Assembly (NCBI GenBank): GCA_043809645.1
Contig: JBDROX010000013.1
Location: forward strand, 1-33,154
Origin: JBDROX01 sp043809645
GTDB taxonomy: Bacteria; Patescibacteriota; Patescibacteriia; Magasanikbacterales; UBA922
Direction: 5' to 3'
DNA: 33,154 nucleotides
Shown here in pieces: positions 6,343 through 12,723 of the stretch. How positions within the stretch are numbered: position 1 is the stretch's first letter; the number at the start of each line of letters is the position of its first letter. A program made the translations under genes and the position numbers. A model generated the notes under the pieces. The model searched no databases. It saw only the letters and a list, made by a program, of their open reading frames with translations, and was not told the origin of the DNA.

Positions 6343-6732
6343 ATGGCCTGTACACACGTTCCGTGCCTACTCAATGACACAAGGGTGCATGTCCCGATCA
6401 CTTCCAGGAACATGACTGGCCTTGTCCGTCCGGCTAGGGCTGGCGAAAGTCATCGTCCCCAGGACGTCCGCATCAAGGAGATTATCTTCCTCACGCGTAT
6501 GGATTTTCGTGCTGCTGGTTTCGAGGGTGACCGTCGTGCTGTGGTGAAGCCCGAGGCGTTCGGTGGTTCGTCGGAGGCATTCCTTCGGCAGCGGAATCGC
6601 TATCAGAGGGTCGTCCAGAGAGCCTGGATCAATGTGAGGGACCTGGAGAGCGGCAAGCCGCGCATGGTGAAGCTGGATAAGTCCTCGGCTCCTATCATTC
6701 AAGGGGACGATACGCGTCTGTCCAAGTCCTGA
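6343..6732 (+). CDS. GC-rich orphan gene 2, small soluble protein of unknown function
   Basis: 129 residues, ATG at 6343, 4 nt after AGGAGG. By hand count 58 % GC, with a clear preference for G or C at third positions (runs such as GTC, AAG, GAG, ATC), unlike the neighbours. The protein is polar and basic; the middle holds VRIKEIIFLTRMDFRAAGF and a helical, Arg/Gln-rich stretch (SEAFLRQRNRYQRVVQRAW), then INVRDLESGKPRMVKLD, which looks like a beta hairpin. No membrane segment, signal or known motif is visible. It ends in TGA and is followed by a 16-bp hairpin and then a terminator. It shows no obvious similarity to orphan genes 1 or 3, although 2 and 3 share AGGAACAA before the start. The role is unknown. 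Confidence 0.65.
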   Translation: MACTHVPCLLNDTRVHVPITSRNMTGLVRPARAGESHRPQDVRIKEIIFLTRMDFRAAGFEGDRRAVVKPEAFGGSSEAFLRQRNRYQRVVQRAWINVRDLESGKPRMVKLDKSSAPIIQGDDTRLSKS

Positions 6733-6770
6733 CGTTCGATGGACGGGCTAGAGCGTAGCTGAGACCTATT

Positions 6771-6806
6771 CGGAATCGGGCGTAGCAATGGCTGTGCTCG
6801 ATTCCG
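6771..6806 (+). terminator. Long hairpin after GC-rich gene 2
   Basis: CGGAATCGGGC (6771-6781) pairs with GCTCGATTCCG (6796-6806) with one G-T pair, and an inner GTAGC/GCTGT closes on the loop AATG, giving about 16 bp. TTCATTTAATTTTTTG follows. It probably stops transcription together with the next terminator. Confidence 0.6.
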
Positions 6807-6827
6807 TTCATTTAATTTTTTGTTTAT

Positions 6828-6852
6828 AAAACGACAACCAGTCGTTTTTTTT
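6828..6852 (+). terminator. Rho-independent terminator
   Basis: AAAACGAC (6828-6835), loop AACCA, GTCGTTTT (6841-6848), T-run to 6852. A second, canonical terminator for gene 2, or insulation for the promoter that starts 5 bp later. Confidence 0.8.
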
Positions 6853-6857
6853 GATAC

Positions 6858-6886
6858 TTAACAAATACGTAAAAAGTGTGTAATAA
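6858..6886 (+). promoter_or_regulatory. Promoter of the third GC-rich orphan gene
   Basis: TTAACA (6858-6863), 17-bp spacer, TAATAA (6881-6886). The leader is about 80 nt; I see no known riboswitch in it. Confidence 0.6.
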
Positions 6887-6974
6887 TAATTTCGTTTTCA
6901 ACTTCATTGTGCCGTGGTCATCTTTTTTTGGGAGGGATTTGGCTGGGGCGCATTCGTTCTAAAGAGAGGAACAA

Positions 6975-7355
6975 TTGAATTCAACCGTCGCAACTATTCC
7001 TGCATCGATCTCGCCAGAGGGTAAGATCCATCTGATGAACGCCATCTTCTGGACGGGTCTCCGTCCGGTCGACTTCCTCGATCGTAACAGGTCGTTCTGT
7101 GTGACCCATGGCTCGGTCAGGGGGCACAAGAACACTAGGACTGCTGTCCGTGGGACGATTGATGACAGTCACTGGCAGGAAATGACCAAACGGCTCTACG
7201 AGATCTCGGGTGACCCCGAGGTAGAGCCCAGAGTGTTCTGGCTGGTCGTGCCAGGATCGGTGTGCCACCTTCCCGATCAAAAAACAGCCCTCAGGGCTGC
7301 TTTTGTTTTTTTAGGTCTGCTTGATGAGTTCCTCGATATTTTTTACTTGTATTAG
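6975..7355 (+). CDS. GC-rich orphan gene 3, unknown, runs through a terminator without a stop
   Basis: TTG start at 6975 after GAGAGGA; up to the terminator it reads about 102 residues. The stretch to 7280 is GC-rich like the two previous orphans. Recognisable pieces are polar and mixed (GKIHLMNAIFWTGLRPVDFL, SFCVTHGSVRGHKNTRT, HWQEMTKRLYEISGDPEVEP, VFWLVVPGS); no family is known to me. The frame has no stop before the terminator at 7281-7312 and only ends at TAG in 7353-7355, inside the 3' end of radA. If the terminator works, the mRNA has no stop codon. Either the true end has been lost, or the protein is made from a non-stop message. The last 20 or so residues shown are therefore probably not native. 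Confidence 0.45.
   Translation: MNSTVATIPASISPEGKIHLMNAIFWTGLRPVDFLDRNRSFCVTHGSVRGHKNTRTAVRGTIDDSHWQEMTKRLYEISGDPEVEPRVFWLVVPGSVCHLPDQKTALRAAFVFLGLLDEFLDIFYLY
7281..7312. terminator. Bidirectional terminator between orphan gene 3 and radA
   Basis: CAGCCC (7285-7290), loop TCA, GGGCTG (7294-7299), with A-rich and T-rich flanks on both sides. It serves the plus strand with the T-tract at 7301-7312 and radA on the minus strand with the A-tract at 7278-7284. The radA stop codon is at its edge. Confidence 0.85.
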
Positions 7356-8645
7356 TCTTGACTGTAGATTTTTGAAATCTGTTTTTTGATTTTTTCCTAG
7401 AATAATTCTCTTCATACCGAGGTTTTGACATTCTTTTATTCTCTTTTCAGTTTGGTGCACTGTTCGAACTTCACCGCCAAGTCCTACTTCTCCAAAGACT
7501 GCAAGGTCTTTTCCAAGTGCTTTGTTCTTGAAAGAACTTGCTATGGCGAGGCAAACTGCCAGGTCTGCTGCAGGTTCATTTGCTTTCATTCCGCCAACGA
7601 CATTGAGATGAATATCATACTGGGATAGATTTAGCCCTGCTCTCTTCTGTAGCACAGCAACCAGGACGTGGAGTCTGTTGAGATCAAAACCACTAGCCTT
7701 GCGAACTGGATAGCCGAAGCTTGTCTTGTTCACTAGTGCTTGCACTTCAACCAGGAGTGAACGAGTGCCTTCGAGGAGGCATGTGATAACACTTCCAGGC
7801 GTATTTTCTCCACGTTCTTCGAGAAAGCCTGCCGATGGGTTCAGCACTTCCCTGAGTCCAGTGCCAGTCATTTCAAATATACCAACCTCATCTGTTGACC
7901 CAAATCTATTTTTTACAGCTCTTAGAATTCTATAGGAATGATACCTATCTCCCTCGAGGTAGAGAACAGTGTCGACCAGGTGCTCGAGTGTCTTTGGGCC
8001 AGCCACTGATCCATCCTTGGTTACATGCCCAATGAGGCAGATGGCAATGTGGTTGGTCTTGGCTGTCTCGAGTAGTTTGGTGGTACAGGCTCTGATCTGG
8101 GTGACATTTCCAGGTTCACCACTCACGTCAGCCGACCACATGGTCTGCATAGAGTCTATGACTGCCAGGGTTGGTTTTTGTTTTTTTATAGCCGCGCAGA
8201 TGGTCTCAATATTTGTTTCATTACCAAGATCTAGGCTCGGAGCAGTGATGTGTAAGCGGTCAGCTCTCAATTTTATCTGACCAATGGATTCCTCACCAGA
8301 AATATAGAGAGTGTTATTCACAATACTTGCAAGTTGCAGTGAAAGTGTTGACTTCCCAATTCCTGGTTCTCCGCCCAGGAGAATCAAGCTTCCAGGAACA
8401 ATGCCACCACCAAGAACTCTGTCCAATTCAGAAAGATTTGTCTGTACTCTTGTTGTAGAGTCTGATGCTATTTCTGAGATTTTTTTGGTTTGGAAGTCAT
8501 GGGGTATTTCTTCTCTGTTTGTTTTTCGAAATTTTTCTTTGGCTTTCTGCTCTAGGGTTCCCCATGCTCCACATTCCAAACACCGTCCAGTCCATTTTTG
8601 AAACTGTGCATCACATTTTGAACAGAAGAATAGAGTAGTATTCAT
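7311..8645 (-). CDS. radA: DNA repair protein RadA
   Basis: RadA (Sms) is a RecA-related, Lon-like ATPase helping branch migration in recombination and repair. 444 residues from the ATG at 8645. The N-terminal zinc finger reads CSKC...CLEC, followed by Walker A GGEPGIGKSTLSLQ, the TLYISGEES strand, the RadA-specific KNRFG motif and a C-terminal Lon-protease-like domain (DIHLNVVGGMKANEPAADLA, VFGEVGLGGEVR). An in-frame start at 8705 would put 20 extra residues ahead of the zinc finger and overlap the promoter -35, so 8645 is preferred. It stands at the end of the envelope gene run but has its own promoter. The stop is TAA. Confidence 0.96.
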   Translation of the reverse strand: MNTTLFFCSKCDAQFQKWTGRCLECGAWGTLEQKAKEKFRKTNREEIPHDFQTKKISEIASDSTTRVQTNLSELDRVLGGGIVPGSLILLGGEPGIGKSTLSLQLASIVNNTLYISGEESIGQIKLRADRLHITAPSLDLGNETNIETICAAIKKQKPTLAVIDSMQTMWSADVSGEPGNVTQIRACTTKLLETAKTNHIAICLIGHVTKDGSVAGPKTLEHLVDTVLYLEGDRYHSYRILRAVKNRFGSTDEVGIFEMTGTGLREVLNPSAGFLEERGENTPGSVITCLLEGTRSLLVEVQALVNKTSFGYPVRKASGFDLNRLHVLVAVLQKRAGLNLSQYDIHLNVVGGMKANEPAADLAVCLAIASSFKNKALGKDLAVFGEVGLGGEVRTVHQTEKRIKECQNLGMKRIILGKNQKTDFKNLQSRLIQVKNIEELIKQT

Positions 8646-8648
8646 AAT

Positions 8649-8675
8649 AAAAAACCTTCGCCGAGTTAGCAAAGG
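8649..8675 (-). terminator. Terminator of the pilin/amidase operon, just upstream of radA
   Basis: On the minus strand CCTTTGC (8675-8669), 7-base loop, GCGAAGG (8661-8655), then six T (8654-8649). It ends 4 nt before the radA ATG. Confidence 0.7.
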
Positions 8676-8676
8676 T

Positions 8677-8705
8677 AGTGTAGTATGTTTTGTGTCTTGG
8701 TGCAA
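8677..8705 (-). promoter_or_regulatory. Promoter of radA, overlapping the upstream terminator
   Basis: Minus strand TTGCAC (8705-8700), 17-bp spacer, TACACT (8682-8677). Transcription would start about 8670, inside the 5' arm of the hairpin, so only read-through RNA from upstream can form the full terminator. Confidence 0.65.
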
Positions 8706-8722
8706 ACGGGAACCTGTTTTTT

Positions 8723-10771
8723 TTATTTAAGATTGACTGGAGAGCAGGCTTCAACCTTTTGTTCTATGTCAGTTGAGGGGATTGGTGGTGTAAGTTTTGC
8801 GCCGAGATCTATACATTTACTTAATACTTTTGCGCTCAGATTGCCTTTTTTTCCACCACGAACTACTGGATATTTTCCTCTTTCGGAATAATAACTGCGT
8901 GATGTCACTGTCTGAAATTTTTTTTGAGTAGACTTTTGAATACAGCAGGAGTAAATACCCATTTCAAAATATGTTACACCTAGAGGATCAAATTTTCCAT
9001 TCGCTGTGACACTGCCCGGGCAGCCTGTCATAGTGTTGATTGTAAGCGTCGAAGGTGTATTCCCTTTTTTATCCTTTACTGGAGCCCCATTTGCATTAAT
9101 TTTTGAGTATATAATATTTCTTGGGTCAGAGCGGTTTCCCTGGACATGGCAATGAGGCATCGTACCTCGTAGTCCTACACCACGACCTTTGGCTTGATTG
9201 TATAATCTGCCAATGGCCTCATACATTTTATTTGTATACCAGCATGTACTTCGTTTGTTTGGTGGACTTATTATGCCAGGAGTCTTCTTTAGTCTTGCAA
9301 TTTCTCCATTTGAAAGACAATCTTGGTCTAGATCAACACCTATAGAGTATATATTCCAGGGACTTGTGGCAATGTGTGCCGCTTGAAAAAGTTCATCCAT
9401 GACCATCACAATACCACCACCGCGTGTAATGAAGTAATGTGATGCAACTGTATTCCCGTCACGTACCATTCCACTCCACCAGTGGGGGACGCCACCAGAG
9501 ACATTTCCTTCATGAAGTGCAAGTGTGTGAATATTGCTTGCAGTCCTCCTTTTTCCATCACTTACAGCATTGCAGTCCATAATTCCCCACCAACTTTTTG
9601 AAACCCCGAGGTATCCTTGGTTATATGGATATGTTCTGCTTGCCTTTTTTGGTGGGCGTTGGGCTACGCATGCATTGAGGCATGACCATCTTCCTTTAGA
9701 ACAGTCTGCGAATTGAGAGCAATCTACACGCCACCGTCTATCAAAGGTCGCGTCTTTGTCATTCCAAATTTCCTTTACCACTTTAATTGGTTCAAGGGCT
9801 TTTGCTGCTTCTTCACAGGATTTCCAGTCAATTATTTTTCCACCTTTCACTCGTATTGTTTTGCACTTGAAAGATATGAGCCCTGGATCACTTTTGTCAC
9901 ATTTTTTTTTTAAATTAACTTTGTAGTGGTCATCAAGACCTTCGTTCGGCTTGGCTCCCAGATCTTGAATTCTGAGACTTCTAAATTGAACGAGCTCTGG
10001 GTTGATGGTGTAGAGGAGTGTATAGGAGGTGAGTGCAATGACAAGACCAATAATGGCCCCTACGATTTGTTTTTTTGACTCCATGATCACTTCCGTACTT
10101 CCGCCAGAGAGTGTCCATCTGGTTCCTGCTACGATGAGCACAACGACTGAAATCACACTCGCAGCAATGATAATATACTGATAGACCGCCTTGAAATATT
10201 CTCCTATGAACGGAACATAGACATAGCGTCGACCCTCTTCCCATTTTTTGGTAAGGTCTGCCATATCAGTAAATTTGACACCTGGGATGTTTATTGAAAG
10301 CTGCGGCTTGTCAAGTATTTGTCTGATTTCACTTGCTTTTGCCTCTATGGAAGCCTCTGGGTGGAAAATGGCGTTGAGCACTCCTGGGCTTGTATAGTCA
10401 AGTGGTGCGCGAATATTCAGTTTTTGGTCGCTAAACTGATTGGATTGCTTGTGACAATAATTGACTGCCCATGTTCCTGCAATTCCTGTCACGCAGGACC
10501 AGTCGTCTGGGGAAGCTGATGGCTCGTATCTATCTACACAGTGCTGATTTTTTTTACAGGCGCAGACCTTCAGAAAAGCATTATTTTTTGTTTTTACACT
10601 TTGCTGACAATTGTCTGTCACACATTCTGAATTTTCTGTGCATGCTTCTGCTATCTGTTTTTTTGTTACTGGAGCATCTGCTGCTGAAACTACAAATGGG
10701 GGGGCAACAGAAAAAAATACAATGCTGAGGAGTGCTAGTCTATAAAAAAATTGTGACCTAACTTTTTTCAT
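8723..10771 (-). CDS. Cys-rich fusion of a VirB2/TrbC-like pilin segment and a PGRP-type (Amidase_2) murein amidase
   Basis: 682 residues with a signal peptide at 1-30. Residues 40-110 form a cysteine-rich module (eight Cys). Residues about 190-262 hold two membrane helices joined by GTRWTLSGGSTEVIMESKKQ, the layout of VirB2/TrbC-like pilins of the type IV secretion kind that are common in this type of genome. Residues about 410-555 look like an N-acetylmuramoyl-L-alanine amidase 2 domain: HTLALHEG (His420), QAAH (His466), NIYSIGVDLD and PHCHVQGNRSDP (His540/542), which match zinc-ligand positions of that fold. There are 24 Cys in total. It is the last gene of a run after the DsbA-like protein (3-nt gap), which may form its disulfides. 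I infer local cutting of peptidoglycan for an envelope-spanning assembly. The amidase call is from motif pattern; catalytic activity is not proven. Confidence 0.75.
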   Translation of the reverse strand: MKKVRSQFFYRLALLSIVFFSVAPPFVVSAADAPVTKKQIAEACTENSECVTDNCQQSVKTKNNAFLKVCACKKNQHCVDRYEPSASPDDWSCVTGIAGTWAVNYCHKQSNQFSDQKLNIRAPLDYTSPGVLNAIFHPEASIEAKASEIRQILDKPQLSINIPGVKFTDMADLTKKWEEGRRYVYVPFIGEYFKAVYQYIIIAASVISVVVLIVAGTRWTLSGGSTEVIMESKKQIVGAIIGLVIALTSYTLLYTINPELVQFRSLRIQDLGAKPNEGLDDHYKVNLKKKCDKSDPGLISFKCKTIRVKGGKIIDWKSCEEAAKALEPIKVVKEIWNDKDATFDRRWRVDCSQFADCSKGRWSCLNACVAQRPPKKASRTYPYNQGYLGVSKSWWGIMDCNAVSDGKRRTASNIHTLALHEGNVSGGVPHWWSGMVRDGNTVASHYFITRGGGIVMVMDELFQAAHIATSPWNIYSIGVDLDQDCLSNGEIARLKKTPGIISPPNKRSTCWYTNKMYEAIGRLYNQAKGRGVGLRGTMPHCHVQGNRSDPRNIIYSKINANGAPVKDKKGNTPSTLTINTMTGCPGSVTANGKFDPLGVTYFEMGIYSCCIQKSTQKKFQTVTSRSYYSERGKYPVVRGGKKGNLSAKVLSKCIDLGAKLTPPIPSTDIEQKVEACSPVNLK

Positions 10772-10774
10772 ACC

Positions 10775-11422
10775 TTACAGAGAGAGGACTGTTTCCCATG
10801 CAGAAAGATATGCCGGTGATGGAACTTGCTTTCCATCAACGAAAACTGCTGGTACAGATTGAATTTGGAGAATTTTTGCGATTTGTTCATTTGCCCTGAG
10901 GTAATCTACTGGTTCTTGAGAGGAAAGACATTCTTTTAGCATGTTTTCATCAAGTTCAATTTTTTTTGCTATTGCTTCGAGTGTTGTCTGTTGTAGGTTA
11001 TCTCCATTCGTAAAGGCATACGAAGAAAATTCTCGAAATTTTCCTTGTGCCTGGGAGCAATATGCAAAGACATGAGCCGGTTCGCTCGATATTGGAAATT
11101 TGTGAACTGAGAGTGGCTTCCAGATAATTTTTATCTGGTCAGAATATTTTTCTAGAAGTTGATCTAATACTTTTGACTGGTCGGCGCATGCACTGCAGGA
11201 GAAGTCTTCAAATACAATAATTGTCTTTGAGGCTTTCCTATTTCCGAGAATCGGATCTGCAGGAAGGATTGGGACCAGAGACATCTCTTCTAGATTTTTA
11301 TTGTCATTTGGATTTTCTTTTGGGTATAGTGGTTCGTATTGGAGGATCAGAAAAAAGAGTCCAAATCCAGCAATAATGAGACCAGGAAAGAAAGCGAAGA
11401 AAATATGGCGGTTTTTTAACAT
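10775..11422 (-). CDS. DsbA-like thiol-disulfide oxidoreductase, membrane-anchored
   Basis: 215 residues with an N-terminal membrane helix (about residues 7-27) and a thioredoxin fold outside the membrane. The strand IIVFEDFSCSACADQ carries the active-site CxxC (Cys76, Cys79), a helical insert follows, and QSVPAVFVDGKQV holds the cis-proline loop. Such proteins introduce or repair disulfide bonds in exported proteins. It lies 9 nt after the PD40 gene and 3 nt before the pilin/amidase gene, whose product has 24 cysteines, so that protein is a plausible substrate. The stop is TAA. Thioredoxin_4/DsbA-like is certain at the fold level; whether it oxidises or isomerises cannot be told. Confidence 0.88.
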   Translation of the reverse strand: MLKNRHIFFAFFPGLIIAGFGLFFLILQYEPLYPKENPNDNKNLEEMSLVPILPADPILGNRKASKTIIVFEDFSCSACADQSKVLDQLLEKYSDQIKIIWKPLSVHKFPISSEPAHVFAYCSQAQGKFREFSSYAFTNGDNLQQTTLEAIAKKIELDENMLKECLSSQEPVDYLRANEQIAKILQIQSVPAVFVDGKQVPSPAYLSAWETVLSL

Positions 11423-11431
11423 ACAAGGAAA

Positions 11432-12661
11432 TTAGATATCGACACCATAGAGTCCATCTCGCTGTGTGTCAGTGAAATACAGCTTATTGCCACTTTCATC
11501 AATATATAAATTATTAATGCTGTAGAAGGCATCTCCAAGGTTTACTTCTATACGGGCACCACTTTCTGTGTCAATTCTATACATATGATGTCGAACTGTG
11601 TCTGCAATTTCCCTATTGAAACCAGCACCAGTTATGAGCTCGTCTGGAACAGCACAATAAACAAATCTATCATCAGCAAAAGTGCACTTGTCTGCCCATG
11701 TATTTACGTTCAGAACTTTTCTTCCAGATCCAATAGTGTTTCCGCTTGCGTTGACTATCCAGAGTTCTGGTTTGAAATCATTTCTCGTATTGTAAACACT
11801 GTGAAGGAGTTTACTCCCAGAAGGGGACCATTGTGTGACAAGGCCCCGGCCTTCCACTACTGTTGATTTAAAATTTTCTCCATTGAGTCCAACCATCAGA
11901 AGCTCCTGTCTGTCGTCTCCCAATGGGGCGCCGGTTTGAGACATGGCGACTATCTGCTTATTTGGAGACCAGTCAACAATGACTTTGTTTGCATTCTCTC
12001 CGAGCGGCTCGATGAGTGATACTTCAGAACCTTTTGGATCAGACGTAATGAGCCATCTATTTTCTGGTGAAAGCCCCATGCTCTTGGCGGCAATTTGGTC
12101 ACCGCCAGGTGAGAAGGAAAAATCTTCCCAATGTTTTGGAAGCGTTACCTGAGTCTTTGTGTCAAAGTTGTAATAAATATTAGAGCCGTCTGGGTATTCT
12201 ATAATTGATTCATTCTTAGTTGGTGACCAATTTACATTTTGGATATTGAAAAATGTTTCATCACTTAGCTGTGTTATCTGGCCGTTTACACCAATTCTAT
12301 AGAATCTTCCATCGTCTTCATTATAAAAATTTGCATTTCCAGTCGAGCCAATACCAACTCCAATAATCTCATTTTCAACAAGCGTTTCTACTGGAGTAGG
12401 TGTTTCTTCTCCAGGGACTCCTGCTCCTCCTGGTATTTCTGGAGTAATGTCTACCTCGGGAAAAACAATATCTCCTTCAGCACCGGTCGGCAGACCTTCT
12501 AGATCGCCAATTCCAGGAAATTCTTCCCCAGGTGTTACTTCCCCAGGTATGACATCTTCCACTTCTGGAGTAGGAGCCCAAAAAAGTATATATAAGAGGT
12601 AACCCATTCCAATAGAGACAAGTGCAAAAATAACTGCAAAAATGATCCTTTTTTTGTCCAT
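11432..12661 (-). CDS. Membrane-anchored PD40/TolB-like beta-propeller protein
   Basis: 409 residues. A short basic start and a membrane helix (about 5-30) are followed by a Pro/Glu/Gly-rich linker to about residue 95. The rest has repeated blades with the WSP-type signature: VNWSPTKNES, FSFSPGGDQIA, VDWSPNKQIVA, TQWSPSGSKLL, YIDESGNKLYF. This matches WD40-like PD40 repeats as in TolB, a scaffold for protein contacts on the outer face of the membrane. It starts the transcription unit PD40 - DsbA-like - pilin/amidase and has an extended -10 promoter directly upstream. The function is inferred as part of an envelope complex with its neighbours. Confidence 0.82.
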   Translation of the reverse strand: MDKKRIIFAVIFALVSIGMGYLLYILFWAPTPEVEDVIPGEVTPGEEFPGIGDLEGLPTGAEGDIVFPEVDITPEIPGGAGVPGEETPTPVETLVENEIIGVGIGSTGNANFYNEDDGRFYRIGVNGQITQLSDETFFNIQNVNWSPTKNESIIEYPDGSNIYYNFDTKTQVTLPKHWEDFSFSPGGDQIAAKSMGLSPENRWLITSDPKGSEVSLIEPLGENANKVIVDWSPNKQIVAMSQTGAPLGDDRQELLMVGLNGENFKSTVVEGRGLVTQWSPSGSKLLHSVYNTRNDFKPELWIVNASGNTIGSGRKVLNVNTWADKCTFADDRFVYCAVPDELITGAGFNREIADTVRHHMYRIDTESGARIEVNLGDAFYSINNLYIDESGNKLYFTDTQRDGLYGVDI

Positions 12662-12688
12662 AGAAATAATACGTTAGAAGATATTGGT

Positions 12689-12697
12689 ATTATAGCA
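12689..12697 (-). promoter_or_regulatory. Extended -10 promoter of the PD40 - DsbA - pilin/amidase unit
   Basis: Minus strand TGC TATAAT (12697-12689), about 28 nt before the ATG. No convincing -35 is present, as expected for an extended -10. Confidence 0.55.
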
Positions 12698-12723
12698 CAT
12701 GTTAGGCGGCTTGTTTGTATTGT

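Noticed and set aside
6367..6702. Minus-strand ORF opposite orphan gene 2
   Set aside because: High GC keeps both strands open; the plus strand has the promoter, AGGAGG and terminator.
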